Of a DNA stretch of 64,000 nucleotides, positions 9,041-18,375 are shown in pieces. A program made the translations under genes and the position numbers. Position 1 is the stretch's first letter. Every line of letters starts with the position of its first letter. Origin of the DNA: Nostoc calcicola FACHB-3891 (GTDB lineage Bacteria > Cyanobacteriota > Cyanobacteriia > Cyanobacteriales > Nostocaceae); the NCBI RefSeq assembly GCF_014697355.1, contig NZ_JACJRQ010000007.1, forward strand, positions 186,001-250,000. The letters are read 5' to 3'. Under the pieces are notes generated by a model that was not told the origin of the DNA, did no database searches, and worked only from the letters and a program-made list of their open reading frames with translations.

Positions 9041-10120
9041 TTAAACTTTGGCAGCTGCTTTGGTAACAACGTTGAGTTCACCCTTAGCATACTTAGCAGC
9101 AAAATCTTCCAAAGAAATTTGCTTAATCTTGCTGGCGTTGCCAGCGGTGCCAAATTGCTGATAGCGTTCAGCACAAACCTTCTGCATGTATGTAATAGAA
9201 GGCTTGAGGAAGTGACGGGGGTCAAACTCCTCTGGTTTTTTAGCCAAAGCTTCACGTACAGCAGCAGTAATAGCCAAACGGTTGTCGGTGTCGATATTTA
9301 CCTTACGTACACCGCTCTTGATGCCTTTTTGAATTTCTTCTACAGGTACACCGTAGGTTTCAGGAATTGCACCACCATACTCGTTAATCAGCGCCAGTAA
9401 ATCTTCTGGTACAGAAGAAGAACCGTGCATCACCAAGTGGGTGTTAGGCAGACGGCGGTGAATTTCTTCAATGCGGCTGATGGCCAGAATTTCGCCCGTG
9501 GGCTTGCGGGTAAACTTGTAAGCACCGTGGCTTGTGCCAATGGCGACAGCCAAAGCATCTACTTGGGTTGCTTCTACGAATTCAACAGCTTCATCGGGGT
9601 CGGTTAGCAGTTGGGAATGGTCGAGTGTACCCTCAAAACCGTGACCATCTTCTGCTTCACCAGCACCAGTTTCTAGAGAACCCAAACAACCGAGTTCACC
9701 TTCGACGCTGACGCCCAAAGCATGAGCTACATTTACGACTTCGCGGGTAACATTGACGTTGTACTCGAAGCTAGCGGGAGTCTTAGCATCAGCTTCCAAA
9801 GAACCATCCATCATCACGCTGGTGAAGTTGTTCTTAATTGCTGAGTAGCAGGTGGCAGGCGCATTACCATGATCTTGGTGCATGACAATGGGAATGTGAG
9901 GATAGGTTTCTACCGCTGCCAAAATCAGGTGGCGCAGAAAGTTTTCTCCAGCATAAGCACGAGCGCCACGAGAAGCTTGTAAAATTACGGGGCTATCTGT
10001 CTCTACAGCAGCCTTCAGGATCGCCTGAATCTGCTCCAAATTGTTAACGTTGAAAGCTGGGATGCCGTAACCGTTTTCAGCCGCGTGATCCAACAGCAGC
10101 CGCAGTGGTACAAGCGCCAT
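9041..10120 (-). CDS. fba: Class II fructose-1,6-bisphosphate aldolase
   Basis: At 359 residues this is a zinc-dependent class II aldolase acting in glycolysis and the Calvin cycle. Visible hallmarks are [13 protein letters not shown], the zinc-binding [43 protein letters not shown] and [13 protein letters not shown]. Start choice is secure: AGGAGG lies directly upstream of the ATG on the minus strand, and the N-terminus [27 protein letters not shown] is typical. The Nostoc-type C-terminal extension (KAAAKV) is present. It is a single gene with about 250 bases of upstream DNA suited to its own promoter. Confidence 0.97.
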   Translation of the reverse strand: MALVPLRLLLDHAAENGYGIPAFNVNNLEQIQAILKAAVETDSPVILQASRGARAYAGENFLRHLILAAVETYPHIPIVMHQDHGNAPATCYSAIKNNFTSVMMDGSLEADAKTPASFEYNVNVTREVVNVAHALGVSVEGELGCLGSLETGAGEAEDGHGFEGTLDHSQLLTDPDEAVEFVEATQVDALAVAIGTSHGAYKFTRKPTGEILAISRIEEIHRRLPNTHLVMHGSSSVPEDLLALINEYGGAIPETYGVPVEEIQKGIKSGVRKVNIDTDNRLAITAAVREALAKKPEEFDPRHFLKPSITYMQKVCAERYQQFGTAGNASKIKQISLEDFAAKYAKGELNVVTKAAAKV

Positions 10121-10369
10121 AGATAGTCCTCCTAATGTGGTTGTCAGCTAGTCGGTGTGAGAGAAGCGTAATAATCACGCTAAATCTTAAGAGTTTTTTC
10201 AACTTATAGGAAATTATAACTAGTGTTGTGTGCTTATGTTGAAAAAGTTTAAGCTAAAGTTACTATAAATATGGCCGATACTTGCTCATACTATTGTAAA
10301 GTGTGGTACTCCAAGACTAGGAGCTTTGGTAGCCTGGTATCCCAAATAATTTATGATTAGGCGATCGCC

Positions 10370-11062
10370 TCAGTCGAAATCTGCTAATTTCTGGATGAAT
10401 GCTGCATGTTCAGGAGATTGCAAACCTGCTTGTAAAAAATTTAACACTGACAGCATATTCCCTGTTAATAATTCTGCAACCGCTAACCACAACCCTGGAA
10501 AAACTCGACTTCGCAGAATTCCACTACTATCAGTAGCTAACTCTAGATACTCACCTTGTTCCAAATAGAACCAACTCAATTTCCGATCGAGTACTTGCCA
10601 AACGATATATTCTTTGACTCCATTGCGGCGATACGCTTGTTTTTTGGCATGGAGGTCGATGGCAACGCTACTAGCGGCAATTTCGACAATTAACTCTGGT
10701 GCCCCTTCAATATAATCATCTTCACTCAGCCTTGCTTGACCGCCCGCTTCTGGGTTGATGAGGAGAACGGCATCTGGTTGAGGTTCGTTATCTAAGTCTA
10801 GGCGCACAGTGGGTTCAACTCCCAAAGCTACACCAGGTGTAGCCGCTTCGTAAGTAAATAACCAACCAATAATCCAACTATGCGGTTGACTGTGACTTCT
10901 AAAACGCAAAGCAGCAGGCATGATATAAACAATTCCCTCAATTAATTCAGCTTTTTTCAAGTTAGGCATGGCGTTGTAGCGCCGCTCAAATTCATAGCGG
11001 GTGAGTTTGTCGCCATTTTCCAACAAGGGAATTGTCCGATGCTGTGGAGGTGTTTTTACCAT
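10370..11062 (-). CDS. Uma2-family (DUF820) restriction-endonuclease-fold protein
   Basis: This 230-residue protein starts with the usual TRYEFERRYNAMPNLKKAELIEGIVYIMPAA. It has the family's nuclease-like core PDAVLLINPEAGG ... APELIVEIAASSVAIDLHAKKQAY: Asp, then Glu-x-x, then the late Lys in the PD-(D/E)XK-like pattern, with RRNGVKEYIVW after it. Uma2 proteins are numerous in Nostocales; their function is not established. A second, partial member lies at the right edge of the window (63531 onward). The ATG at 11062 is preferred. Confidence 0.85.
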   Translation of the reverse strand: MVKTPPQHRTIPLLENGDKLTRYEFERRYNAMPNLKKAELIEGIVYIMPAALRFRSHSQPHSWIIGWLFTYEAATPGVALGVEPTVRLDLDNEPQPDAVLLINPEAGGQARLSEDDYIEGAPELIVEIAASSVAIDLHAKKQAYRRNGVKEYIVWQVLDRKLSWFYLEQGEYLELATDSSGILRSRVFPGLWLAVAELLTGNMLSVLNFLQAGLQSPEHAAFIQKLADFD

Positions 11063-11275
11063 GACAATCCTATTTAAAATTAGCCTATGCCTATCGTACC
11101 GAATTGCGGAAATTGCTTGTGTGCGTAGTGCGATCGCCCCTCTTGAAGAAAAAGAGCGATCGTCTTATTTTTTGACTTATACTTTTGTTATCAAGACGGT
11201 TTTAAAGATGTTTTCTGAATTTTTTGAGTTAGAAGCTTTTTTTTCTTAAACTAGAGTTAACCCATCAAACCAGCC

Positions 11276-12874
11276 TCAAGCACGATAACCGTTTCGCAAG
11301 GTAGTTTGCAACCATTTCAGAGCCTCCTGAACCTCCCCGCGAGCAGGGTAAAGCAACTGTTGACTCAAGGCATTTCCATAAGCTTCTATCGCACCTAAAC
11401 TATCCCCCAATTCATCTAACGCTCTCCCTTGCCAGTAATAAGCAATAGCAGGGTCAAATTCCATCAATTTTTCAGCTTGCAGACAAGCTTCTTGCCAATA
11501 GCGCCGACTAACCGCATTATTTCCTAGCACTCGATAACTCTCCCCCAGCCAAACTAACCCAGGTACAGATTGCAAATAACCCCCTTTTTCTGGAAAGAAC
11601 TGCCATCCTTGCACTAACGCCTCTACCGCTTCTCGGTGTTTTCCCGCCAATGCCAACACCCGTCCATGACAAAACCAAGTGTCAGGTAACTGGGGTTGAA
11701 GTTGGGTCCCTCGAACAGAAACACTACACCCGCGTTTGATATCTTTAAAGCTTTCTACCAGCACTCGTCCCGCCGTCACCCAAATACTCCAGCGTTCGGG
11801 AAAACGCTCAAGCATCTCCTCTATCAAGGGATGCAGTTCATTTAATCTCCCCGCAGCAGGCAAAATCTCGCACAAAGCTAGATAGATTTCACAATCATGG
11901 GGATACAGATGATAAGCTTTCAAAATCGCCTCAGCTGCCCTTTGGTTTTCGCCTATGTCAGACAAGCACCGCCCATAGTAATACCAACCATTAGGATTAT
12001 TGGGGTGTTTTTCAGTAAATTGTGCTAGTACTGCTACTCCTTGCGCCCAATCTCCTCGGAAAATGTGATAGTATGCCAGGGATTTGTGGAACTGGGCTGC
12101 ATTTGGAGCCTGTTGTAGAGCAAAGCCGATCGTCTTTTTAGTCTGCTTGCCTTGTTCACCTAATACCAATCTCATCCGGCAACGTTCATCCAACTGTCGT
12201 TGGAGTATCTGGAAATCATCGGGTGCTAACTCTATAACTCTGCTCAATCTTTGCCCAGCTGCCTGAAAATTCCCCATAGCCATCAGGGCGTCATAGCTGA
12301 GAATCAAGGCAACAAGATCGTCTGGATTGAGTGATAAGACTGCATCAAAGGCTTGCAAAGCTGCGACAGTATTCTCTATTTCCATATGCACCTGTCCCAA
12401 AGCCAGCCAGTGAAATACCTTATCAGGTTCTAAGAAAGCAGCAGATTCAAGAGCTTTAATTGCCTGTTGACTGTCACCTTTACAAGCTTTAATCAATCCA
12501 CGTATATGCTGCCGAGTTGCTTGATTATGGCACCAAGGCAAGGCATTCTCATAAACCTGTATTGCCTCAGTTTGTTGTCCCATCAGGTGCAAGATTTTCC
12601 CCAGTTGCAACCGGGCGTCAAGCAATTGGGGTTGCCGCTCAATGACTTGGCGATACTCCTCAATAGCCTGCTCCCATCGCCCCATTCCATAAAACAACTC
12701 AGCTAATTCCAGGCGTTTTTTCCATTCTTGGGGATACTGCTGCATGTACTTACTTAATGTTTTGAGTTTTTGGTCTTGTGTAGTTGGTTTTTCATCTGAG
12801 AGTAAGTAAGCATTCATCTCTACCGCAGACGGTTGGGAGAACTGTACCAAGAGTGTGGCAAGGTTTTTAGACAT
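11276..12874 (-). CDS. TPR-repeat protein
   Basis: This 532-residue protein is built almost completely of tetratricopeptide repeats (for example WKKRLELAELFYGMGRWEQAIEEYRQVI, LLDARLQLGKILHLMGQQTEAIQVYENAL, AIAYYWQGRALDELGDSLGAIEAYGNAL). No signal peptide, membrane helix or catalytic domain is seen. TPR proteins act as scaffolds for other proteins. Gene context gives no partner: it stands alone between a Uma2 gene and a repeat-rich gap. The ATG at 12874 begins MSKNLATLLVQFSQPSAVEMN. Confidence 0.85.
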   Translation of the reverse strand: MSKNLATLLVQFSQPSAVEMNAYLLSDEKPTTQDQKLKTLSKYMQQYPQEWKKRLELAELFYGMGRWEQAIEEYRQVIERQPQLLDARLQLGKILHLMGQQTEAIQVYENALPWCHNQATRQHIRGLIKACKGDSQQAIKALESAAFLEPDKVFHWLALGQVHMEIENTVAALQAFDAVLSLNPDDLVALILSYDALMAMGNFQAAGQRLSRVIELAPDDFQILQRQLDERCRMRLVLGEQGKQTKKTIGFALQQAPNAAQFHKSLAYYHIFRGDWAQGVAVLAQFTEKHPNNPNGWYYYGRCLSDIGENQRAAEAILKAYHLYPHDCEIYLALCEILPAAGRLNELHPLIEEMLERFPERWSIWVTAGRVLVESFKDIKRGCSVSVRGTQLQPQLPDTWFCHGRVLALAGKHREAVEALVQGWQFFPEKGGYLQSVPGLVWLGESYRVLGNNAVSRRYWQEACLQAEKLMEFDPAIAYYWQGRALDELGDSLGAIEAYGNALSQQLLYPARGEVQEALKWLQTTLRNGYRA

Positions 12875-13026
12875 ATAATGGTTACTTTATAATTAATTTG
12901 CTCAGCAATTTTTGGGTTGCGATCGCCGCTTTCGACTTTCAATTTAGTTGTTTGTTTCCGAAAATAAAACCTATAAATCTCATAAAGATTTCATATACTT
13001 TTGCTTAACCTTTGAAGAAACACTCT

Positions 13027-13345
13027 TAGTGGGGAGTGGAGAGTGGGGAGTAGGGAGTGGGAAACAAGGTATTTGTTTGATTCATAGCGGGTGGTGCGCC
13101 GCTAGTGCATCTGCTATGATGAAACACTCTTGATGAAGAAGGGGAAAGGGTAAGGGGGAAGGGGGAAGGGGGAAGGGGGAAAGGTTAAATTTATCCCTTT
13201 ACCCTTTACCCTTTAACCTTTACCCCTGTTTTGAATTCTTACCCTTTACCCTTTACCCTTTACCCCTGTTTTGAATTCTTACCCTTTACCCCTTACCCTT
13301 TCCCCTTTCCCCCTTCTCGGTAAAGAGTGGGGAAAGAAGGTGTTT
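13027..13345. repeat. Low-complexity repeat field upstream of the YcaO locus
   Basis: G-rich units (GGGGAGTAGGGAGTGGG; then GGGGGAA repeated at about 13142-13180) are followed by C-rich CCCTTTA units. A 40-bp tandem step is visible, with TACCCCTGTTTTGAATTC at 13221 and again at 13261. A diverged duplicate of GTTTGATTC(A/G)T(A/G)GCGG occurs near 13075 and 13342. Frames through it are not genes. Confidence 0.75.
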
Positions 13346-13452
13346 GATTCGTGGCGGTTTGTCTGCCGACGATGGGGCGTTCACATGCAATATTGGGTTG
13401 CATCCTGCCAATCACCAAAATCACCTGCTCTTATTGATTATTTGATAGACGT

Positions 13453-13647
13453 ATGATTTTGAGCGATCGCTTTTCGTCAGCTGCTTCTAAAAATAACAAA
13501 ATCGTTTCTTTAATCCCTGATGAGCGTCAACACCTAGCGGTCTATCTTGATATGAGTCAGAATGTCCCAGGGTCAGCCATAATTATAAGTCTTGAATCCA
13601 GCCTGATACTACACATATACTCTGAAGACTTTCTATTCTCTAAATAA
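13453..13647 (+). CDS. Doubtful small ORF
   Basis: This ORF of 64 codons starts ATGATTTTGAGCGATCGC. The middle (KIVSLIPDERQHLAVYLDMSQNVPG) has a protein-like residue mix, unlike the repeat frames around it. There is no clear ribosome site, no recognised family and no conserved neighbour, and it sits in the otherwise empty 12875-14203 gap. It may be a remnant of a larger gene. It is listed so it can be compared with other genomes. Confidence 0.2.
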   Translation: MILSDRFSSAASKNNKIVSLIPDERQHLAVYLDMSQNVPGSAIIISLESSLILHIYSEDFLFSK

Positions 13648-13971
13648 ATAAATAAAAATGCCCTAAAATGTTGAAAGCTTGCATATTTCAAAATTTATAA
13701 TTTTTGTTAAGAACAAAGTTGATTATTCGAGAATTATTCAAAGTATTGTTAATTATGACTTAGATACTTTTTTTATTTTCAATCAATTTATTAAGTCAAT
13801 CTATATTTAGATTAAAATATATTAATTTAAAGTTTATTAAACATAATTAGTGATAAAAAAAGGTATTATTTAAAAACAAAAAATCCTCTGAAAGTTTTGA
13901 AAATCTCAGTTTGGTAAAAATATCTGGGAAAAATTCAAAAGCCAACCTGACTTTTCACGTTATGTGCAAAA

Positions 13972-14055
13972 CCTAACCCCCTTCCCCCTTACCCCTTCCC
14001 CCTTACCCCTTTGCCTTTCATCCTTCCCCCTTCCCCCTTCCCCTTCTTCATTATT
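13972..14055. repeat. C-rich short repeats
   Basis: CCCCCTTCCCCCTTACCCC-type units are repeated irregularly, matching the field at 13137-13320 and that at 28908-28975 on the other side of the accessory locus. The AT-rich DNA at 13650-13960 shows no gene. Confidence 0.7.
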
Positions 14056-14203
14056 ACCCCTAATTTCCAGATAATATTTTGAGTTTTTTATACTCAAAAA
14101 TAATCCAAAAATAAATATAATTAAGCTTCTATTGGGCGTCTAATTTGAAAAGATCGAGTTTCCCAGTTCTGCTTTTATAGAAAAAAGTGATGTTTGAACT
14201 TTT

Positions 14204-15586
14204 ATGGCAATAGATTTTATCCTTGATATTCTGAATCGCAAGCTAGTGGAAATCAAAGAAGACCCTCTACATTCCACAGAAATTCTAGTTTTGCAGGGTA
14301 TATGTGAGAACAAAACCTATGAGGCAATAGCTCAAGAAGAAAGATATAGCTGCGGTTATATTACTAATGTTGTTGCTCCGCGATTGTACCAAAAACTTTC
14401 TTTGCTTTTTGGCAGGCGTGTTAACAAAAAAAATTGTCGGGTGGTGCTGGAATCTTACATAGCAGAACAAGCTACACCCCCAGCAAAGTCAATTAAACTA
14501 AATTCTACAGAGTTCGATCTTGGTATACAGCAAGATGCACTTCCTTCTTATCCCAGTGGTTCAGTTCCTCTTAACTCTCCCTTTTACATTGAGCATCCTA
14601 ATATTCAGAAATCGGTTTATGCAGAGATTACAAAATTAGGAGCATTAGTACGGATTAAAGCTCCAAGGGAAATGGGCAAAACTTCATTAATGCTGAGGAT
14701 TTTAGATTACGCAGAACGTATGGGATATCGGACAGTTAGGTTGAACCTTGAGCAAGTCGATCAGACAATTCTCAGTGATGCCAATCTATTTTTGCGGTGG
14801 CTATGTGCTAATATTACTCAACAGCTTCAGATGGAGCAAAAACTAGATGACTATTGGAATAAAGATTTTGGTAGCAAACTGAGTTGTACTTTTTATTTGC
14901 GAAACTATGTACTAAATCAAATTGATACTTCTCTGGTTTTAGCATTAGATGAAGTCAATTATATTTTTGAGCATCCAGGAGTAGCAAAAGATTTTTTTCC
15001 CCTGTTGCGTTCGTGGTTTGAAGAAGCCAAAAGATGTAAAATTTGGCAAAAGCTACGCTTGATTGTGGTGCATTCAACGGAAATTTATGTTCCTTTACAA
15101 CTTCAGCAATCTCCTTTCAATATTGGGTTACCAATTCAGTTACCGTATTTTAATTTAGACCAAGTGCAGGAATTAGCTCAACGTTATGGTTTAAAGTGGT
15201 CTGATGGTGAAGAACCAAAGCAATTAATGGCCATAATTGGGGGACATCCAGCACTAATACACATTGCTCTTTATTACCTTAGTTCTCAGAAAATAACTCT
15301 AGCGCAACTCCTAAAAACTGCTCCTACATCCAGTGGAATATATGCTCATCACTTGCAGCGACATTTGACAATCTTACAAGAAGAGCCGGAATTAGCGATC
15401 GCTCTTTATAATGCGATCAATGCTAGTGAACCTATACAATTAAAACCCATTATTGCTTACAAGTTAAATAGTATGGGGCTGATTAAGTTAGATAACAATA
15501 AAGCAATACCTAGTTCTCAACTATATCGGCAATACTTTCAATCGCTTTCTTGTGATGAAAAAAAACAGATAGTATTTAACACCTAG
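14204..15586 (+). CDS. HTH plus AAA-like (STAND-type) ATPase
   Basis: This is a 460-residue cytosolic protein. Residues about 20-85 form a helix-turn-helix of the kind found at the N-terminus of vWA-MoxR-associated proteins (LVLQGICENKTYEAIAQEE, GYITNVVAPRLYQKLS). Residues about 120-440 are an AAA-like domain: Walker A PREMGKTS at 154-161 and Walker B LVLALDEVNYIFE. The same domain type forms the C-terminus of the giant kinase at 23135-28873, so the locus is bracketed by it. It is the first gene of an AT-rich accessory run on the plus strand, 98 bases before the YcaO gene. A regulatory or signal-sensing ATPase for that locus is plausible but inferred from position only. Confidence 0.8.
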   Translation: MAIDFILDILNRKLVEIKEDPLHSTEILVLQGICENKTYEAIAQEERYSCGYITNVVAPRLYQKLSLLFGRRVNKKNCRVVLESYIAEQATPPAKSIKLNSTEFDLGIQQDALPSYPSGSVPLNSPFYIEHPNIQKSVYAEITKLGALVRIKAPREMGKTSLMLRILDYAERMGYRTVRLNLEQVDQTILSDANLFLRWLCANITQQLQMEQKLDDYWNKDFGSKLSCTFYLRNYVLNQIDTSLVLALDEVNYIFEHPGVAKDFFPLLRSWFEEAKRCKIWQKLRLIVVHSTEIYVPLQLQQSPFNIGLPIQLPYFNLDQVQELAQRYGLKWSDGEEPKQLMAIIGGHPALIHIALYYLSSQKITLAQLLKTAPTSSGIYAHHLQRHLTILQEEPELAIALYNAINASEPIQLKPIIAYKLNSMGLIKLDNNKAIPSSQLYRQYFQSLSCDEKKQIVFNT

Positions 15587-15684
15587 TAGTTAAAATAATT
15601 TAACTATGGTAGCTTTCGATTAAATTTGAAGAAATTGTTGAATTAATTTTATTCAGTTAAATCAGGGAATAAAAAGTCAAAAAC

Positions 15685-17991
15685 ATGCTCAATAAACCGT
15701 TCTTTAAAGATTGTTATATTGTTGAAAAAATTGAACCAGATCGAGTATTTATATTATCCGAGAGAGATGCAGTTTTATTGAGCGATCGCATTTATTATTT
15801 GCTAGCATCTTTAATCGATGGGCATCGTGATATTGACGACATTATCGAACTCATTCAATTAGAATTACTGCCAGACGAAAAATCATTTCCAGACCATAAT
15901 TCTTTTTTTCAAAATGTTCTCGATATTAGTCTTCAAGCCCAATCTGCTTTATTTAAAATGGAAAGACAGGGCTATATTGTAGAACAAGAAGAAGAAGTGC
16001 GATCGCAATTCGCCATCTTCTGCAATCATCTGAACATTAATCCTAGCAGAGCTTCTCAAAAATTGCGATCGACTAAAGTAGCAGTAAAAACCTTTGGTTC
16101 CCTTCACGCCGACGATTTTATTGCCATTTTGAAATCTTTAGAAATTCAAATAGCCGACGCAGGAGATTTCACAATAGTTTTAACTGACGACTATCTTCAC
16201 CCAAGTTTAGATGAATTCAATCAACAGGCATTACAATCCCAATCTCCTTGGATGTTAGTCAACCCTTTGGGAACAATTGTTTGGATAGGGCCAATATTTG
16301 ACGGTAACAAAACCGCTTGTTGGCAATGTCTAGCACGTCGTTTAAGAGATAATAGACCAATTCAAACATTTATTCAAAGACAAAAAAACATTTCTCATCT
16401 CTTATCTCCTCCCTTAGGATTTTTAGCATCTACAATACAAACCGCTTTAGGAATAGCAGCCACAGAAATATTTAAATGGATTGTTCAAGGAGAAAATAAA
16501 CGTTTAGTAGAAACTATAGTCACCTATGATAATCTGACTTTAAAAACCCAAAATCATGTCTTCGTTAAGCGTCCTCAATGTCCTAGCTGTGGAGACATGA
16601 ATAATGGGTTGATAAACAAACCCTTACCTGTTGTTTTAGAACACCAGAAAAAAACATTTACAGCAGATGGGGGACACCGTTCTTGTTCGCCGGAAGAAAC
16701 GCTGAAAAAATATCAACATCTAATTAGTCCGATTACAGGTGTTGTTCGAGAATTGAGTAAAATACCAGGAAATCCATTAACTCATACTTATATTGCTAAG
16801 CATCATTTTCTGAGTATTTTTGACGATACAAATAGCCTCCGGCAAAATATTGGAGGTAGAAGTTCCGGAAAAGGTAGCACTGATATCCAAGCTCAAGCAA
16901 GCGGTTTTTGTGAAGCCATTGAGCGATATTCTGGAGTTTTTCAGGGAGATGAAATCAGAAAAAAAGCCAGTTATCAACAACTGCAAATTCAAGCGATTCA
17001 TCCCAATGTTTGTATGAACTTCAGCACAGAACAATACGAAAATCGCCAACAATGGAATGTTGAATGCCAGGGGTGGTTTCAAAAAGTTCCAGAACCTTTT
17101 GATGTCGAAAAAGAAATTGATTGGACACCAGTTTGGTCATTAACTCACCAAGAATTTAAATATCTACCAACCGCTTATTGTTATTATGGCTATCCTTCAT
17201 CCTTGCAACCTGATTGTTGGGCAGATTCCAATGGATGTGCAGCGGGTAATACTCTTGAAGAAGCTATACTTCAGGGTTTTATGGAATTAGTAGAACGGGA
17301 TTGTGTGGCTTTGTGGTGGTATAATCGTCTGCAAAAACCCAAGGTAGATTTAGACAGTTTTAATGAACCTTATTTTCTCACCCTTAAACAATATTACCAG
17401 AGCATTGAACGAGAACTGTGGGTCTTGGATATAACCAGTGATTTGAATATTCCAACTTTTGCTGCCATTACTCGGAGAATTAATCGAGAAGTGGAAGATA
17501 TTATATTAGGTTATGGAACTCATTTTGATGCGAAAATTGCTCTGGGTAGAGCTTTGACCGAAGTTAACCAAATTTTACCTAATCTTTTATTTGCCAAAGA
17601 TGATGGTAGTACTCAATATCCTACATCTGGCGATCGCCAAGCAATAGATTGGTGGAAAACTGCAACTTTAGTTAATCAACCTTACCTGATTCCCGATAAC
17701 ACAATTGCACCTAAAGTTTACACAGACTACCCCCAAATTGCCAGTGATGATTTGCTAGAAGATATCAAACTTTGTCAAAAAATTGTCGAAAAAAACGGCC
17801 TAGAAATGCTCGTTTTAGATCAAACTCGTCCTGATGTGGCACTGAAAGTAGCTAAAGTGATAATTCCAGGAATGCGCCACATGTGGAAGCGTTTAGGCTC
17901 AGGAAGATTATATGATGTGCCTGTGAAAATGGGATGGTTGAAAGAGCCGTTAACCGAAAATCAACTGAATCCTTTTCCCATGTGGATGTGA
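15685..17991 (+). CDS. Fused TOMM leader-binding/E1-like and YcaO cyclodehydratase
   Basis: This 768-residue fusion belongs to thiazole/oxazole-modified microcin synthesis. Residues 1-100 resemble the winged-helix domain that binds a precursor leader. Residues about 130-305 are the ThiF/E1-like part, keeping a tetra-Cys zinc site (CWQC at 212-215, CPSC at 299-302). Residues about 345-768 are YcaO, with the ATP-site signatures SGFCEAIER (Ser406, Glu410, Glu413, Arg414) and QGFMELVERD, and a proline-containing C-terminus (NPFPMWM). Such enzymes use ATP to turn Cys, Ser or Thr of a ribosomal peptide into azolines. No flavin dehydrogenase that would oxidise azolines to azoles is encoded nearby. 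The ATG at 15685 follows AGGGAA. Enzyme class is secure; the substrate is not. Confidence 0.92.
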   Translation: MLNKPFFKDCYIVEKIEPDRVFILSERDAVLLSDRIYYLLASLIDGHRDIDDIIELIQLELLPDEKSFPDHNSFFQNVLDISLQAQSALFKMERQGYIVEQEEEVRSQFAIFCNHLNINPSRASQKLRSTKVAVKTFGSLHADDFIAILKSLEIQIADAGDFTIVLTDDYLHPSLDEFNQQALQSQSPWMLVNPLGTIVWIGPIFDGNKTACWQCLARRLRDNRPIQTFIQRQKNISHLLSPPLGFLASTIQTALGIAATEIFKWIVQGENKRLVETIVTYDNLTLKTQNHVFVKRPQCPSCGDMNNGLINKPLPVVLEHQKKTFTADGGHRSCSPEETLKKYQHLISPITGVVRELSKIPGNPLTHTYIAKHHFLSIFDDTNSLRQNIGGRSSGKGSTDIQAQASGFCEAIERYSGVFQGDEIRKKASYQQLQIQAIHPNVCMNFSTEQYENRQQWNVECQGWFQKVPEPFDVEKEIDWTPVWSLTHQEFKYLPTAYCYYGYPSSLQPDCWADSNGCAAGNTLEEAILQGFMELVERDCVALWWYNRLQKPKVDLDSFNEPYFLTLKQYYQSIERELWVLDITSDLNIPTFAAITRRINREVEDIILGYGTHFDAKIALGRALTEVNQILPNLLFAKDDGSTQYPTSGDRQAIDWWKTATLVNQPYLIPDNTIAPKVYTDYPQIASDDLLEDIKLCQKIVEKNGLEMLVLDQTRPDVALKVAKVIIPGMRHMWKRLGSGRLYDVPVKMGWLKEPLTENQLNPFPMWM

Positions 17992-18088
17992 GTTTTATAG
18001 CATTTGCCATTCTAGGGGCTGACACGCAGACAGGGGGACGCGGGGACGCGGAGAGATTTTAACCCAGCAAAATTAATGCGATAGACCA

Positions 18089-18116
18089 GTAGGGACGCAA
18101 AGCTTTGCGTCCCTAC
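18089..18116. repeat. 28-bp perfect palindrome (dispersed repeat), in gene-free stretch 17992-18375
   Basis: Half-site GTAGGGACGCAAAG is followed by its exact complement. It can fold into a 14-bp hairpin after the YcaO gene and may end its transcript. A sister copy with compensating base changes lies at 63381-63408. GC-rich GGGGACGCGG units precede it at 18034-18052. Confidence 0.85.
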
Positions 18117-18375
18117 AAATTTTTGTACCTCATTTGATTGGGAACCGCTATATATTCAAAAATTCTAAATTTTACATCTTAGATTGAAATCATGCTTTTT
18201 TGTCCGAGCATTTATACTTTCTTAAGTATTGATTCTCGCTTCAGAAAATTTCGATTGTATTCAACATAAAATTTCATATTTGCTACTAGGCGTATAATAT
18301 TATGCTAAGTTGATAATCTTAAATTATTTAATCCAAAATCTAAATCTAAAATTCCTTGAGTTAATAGGTTTTTCT

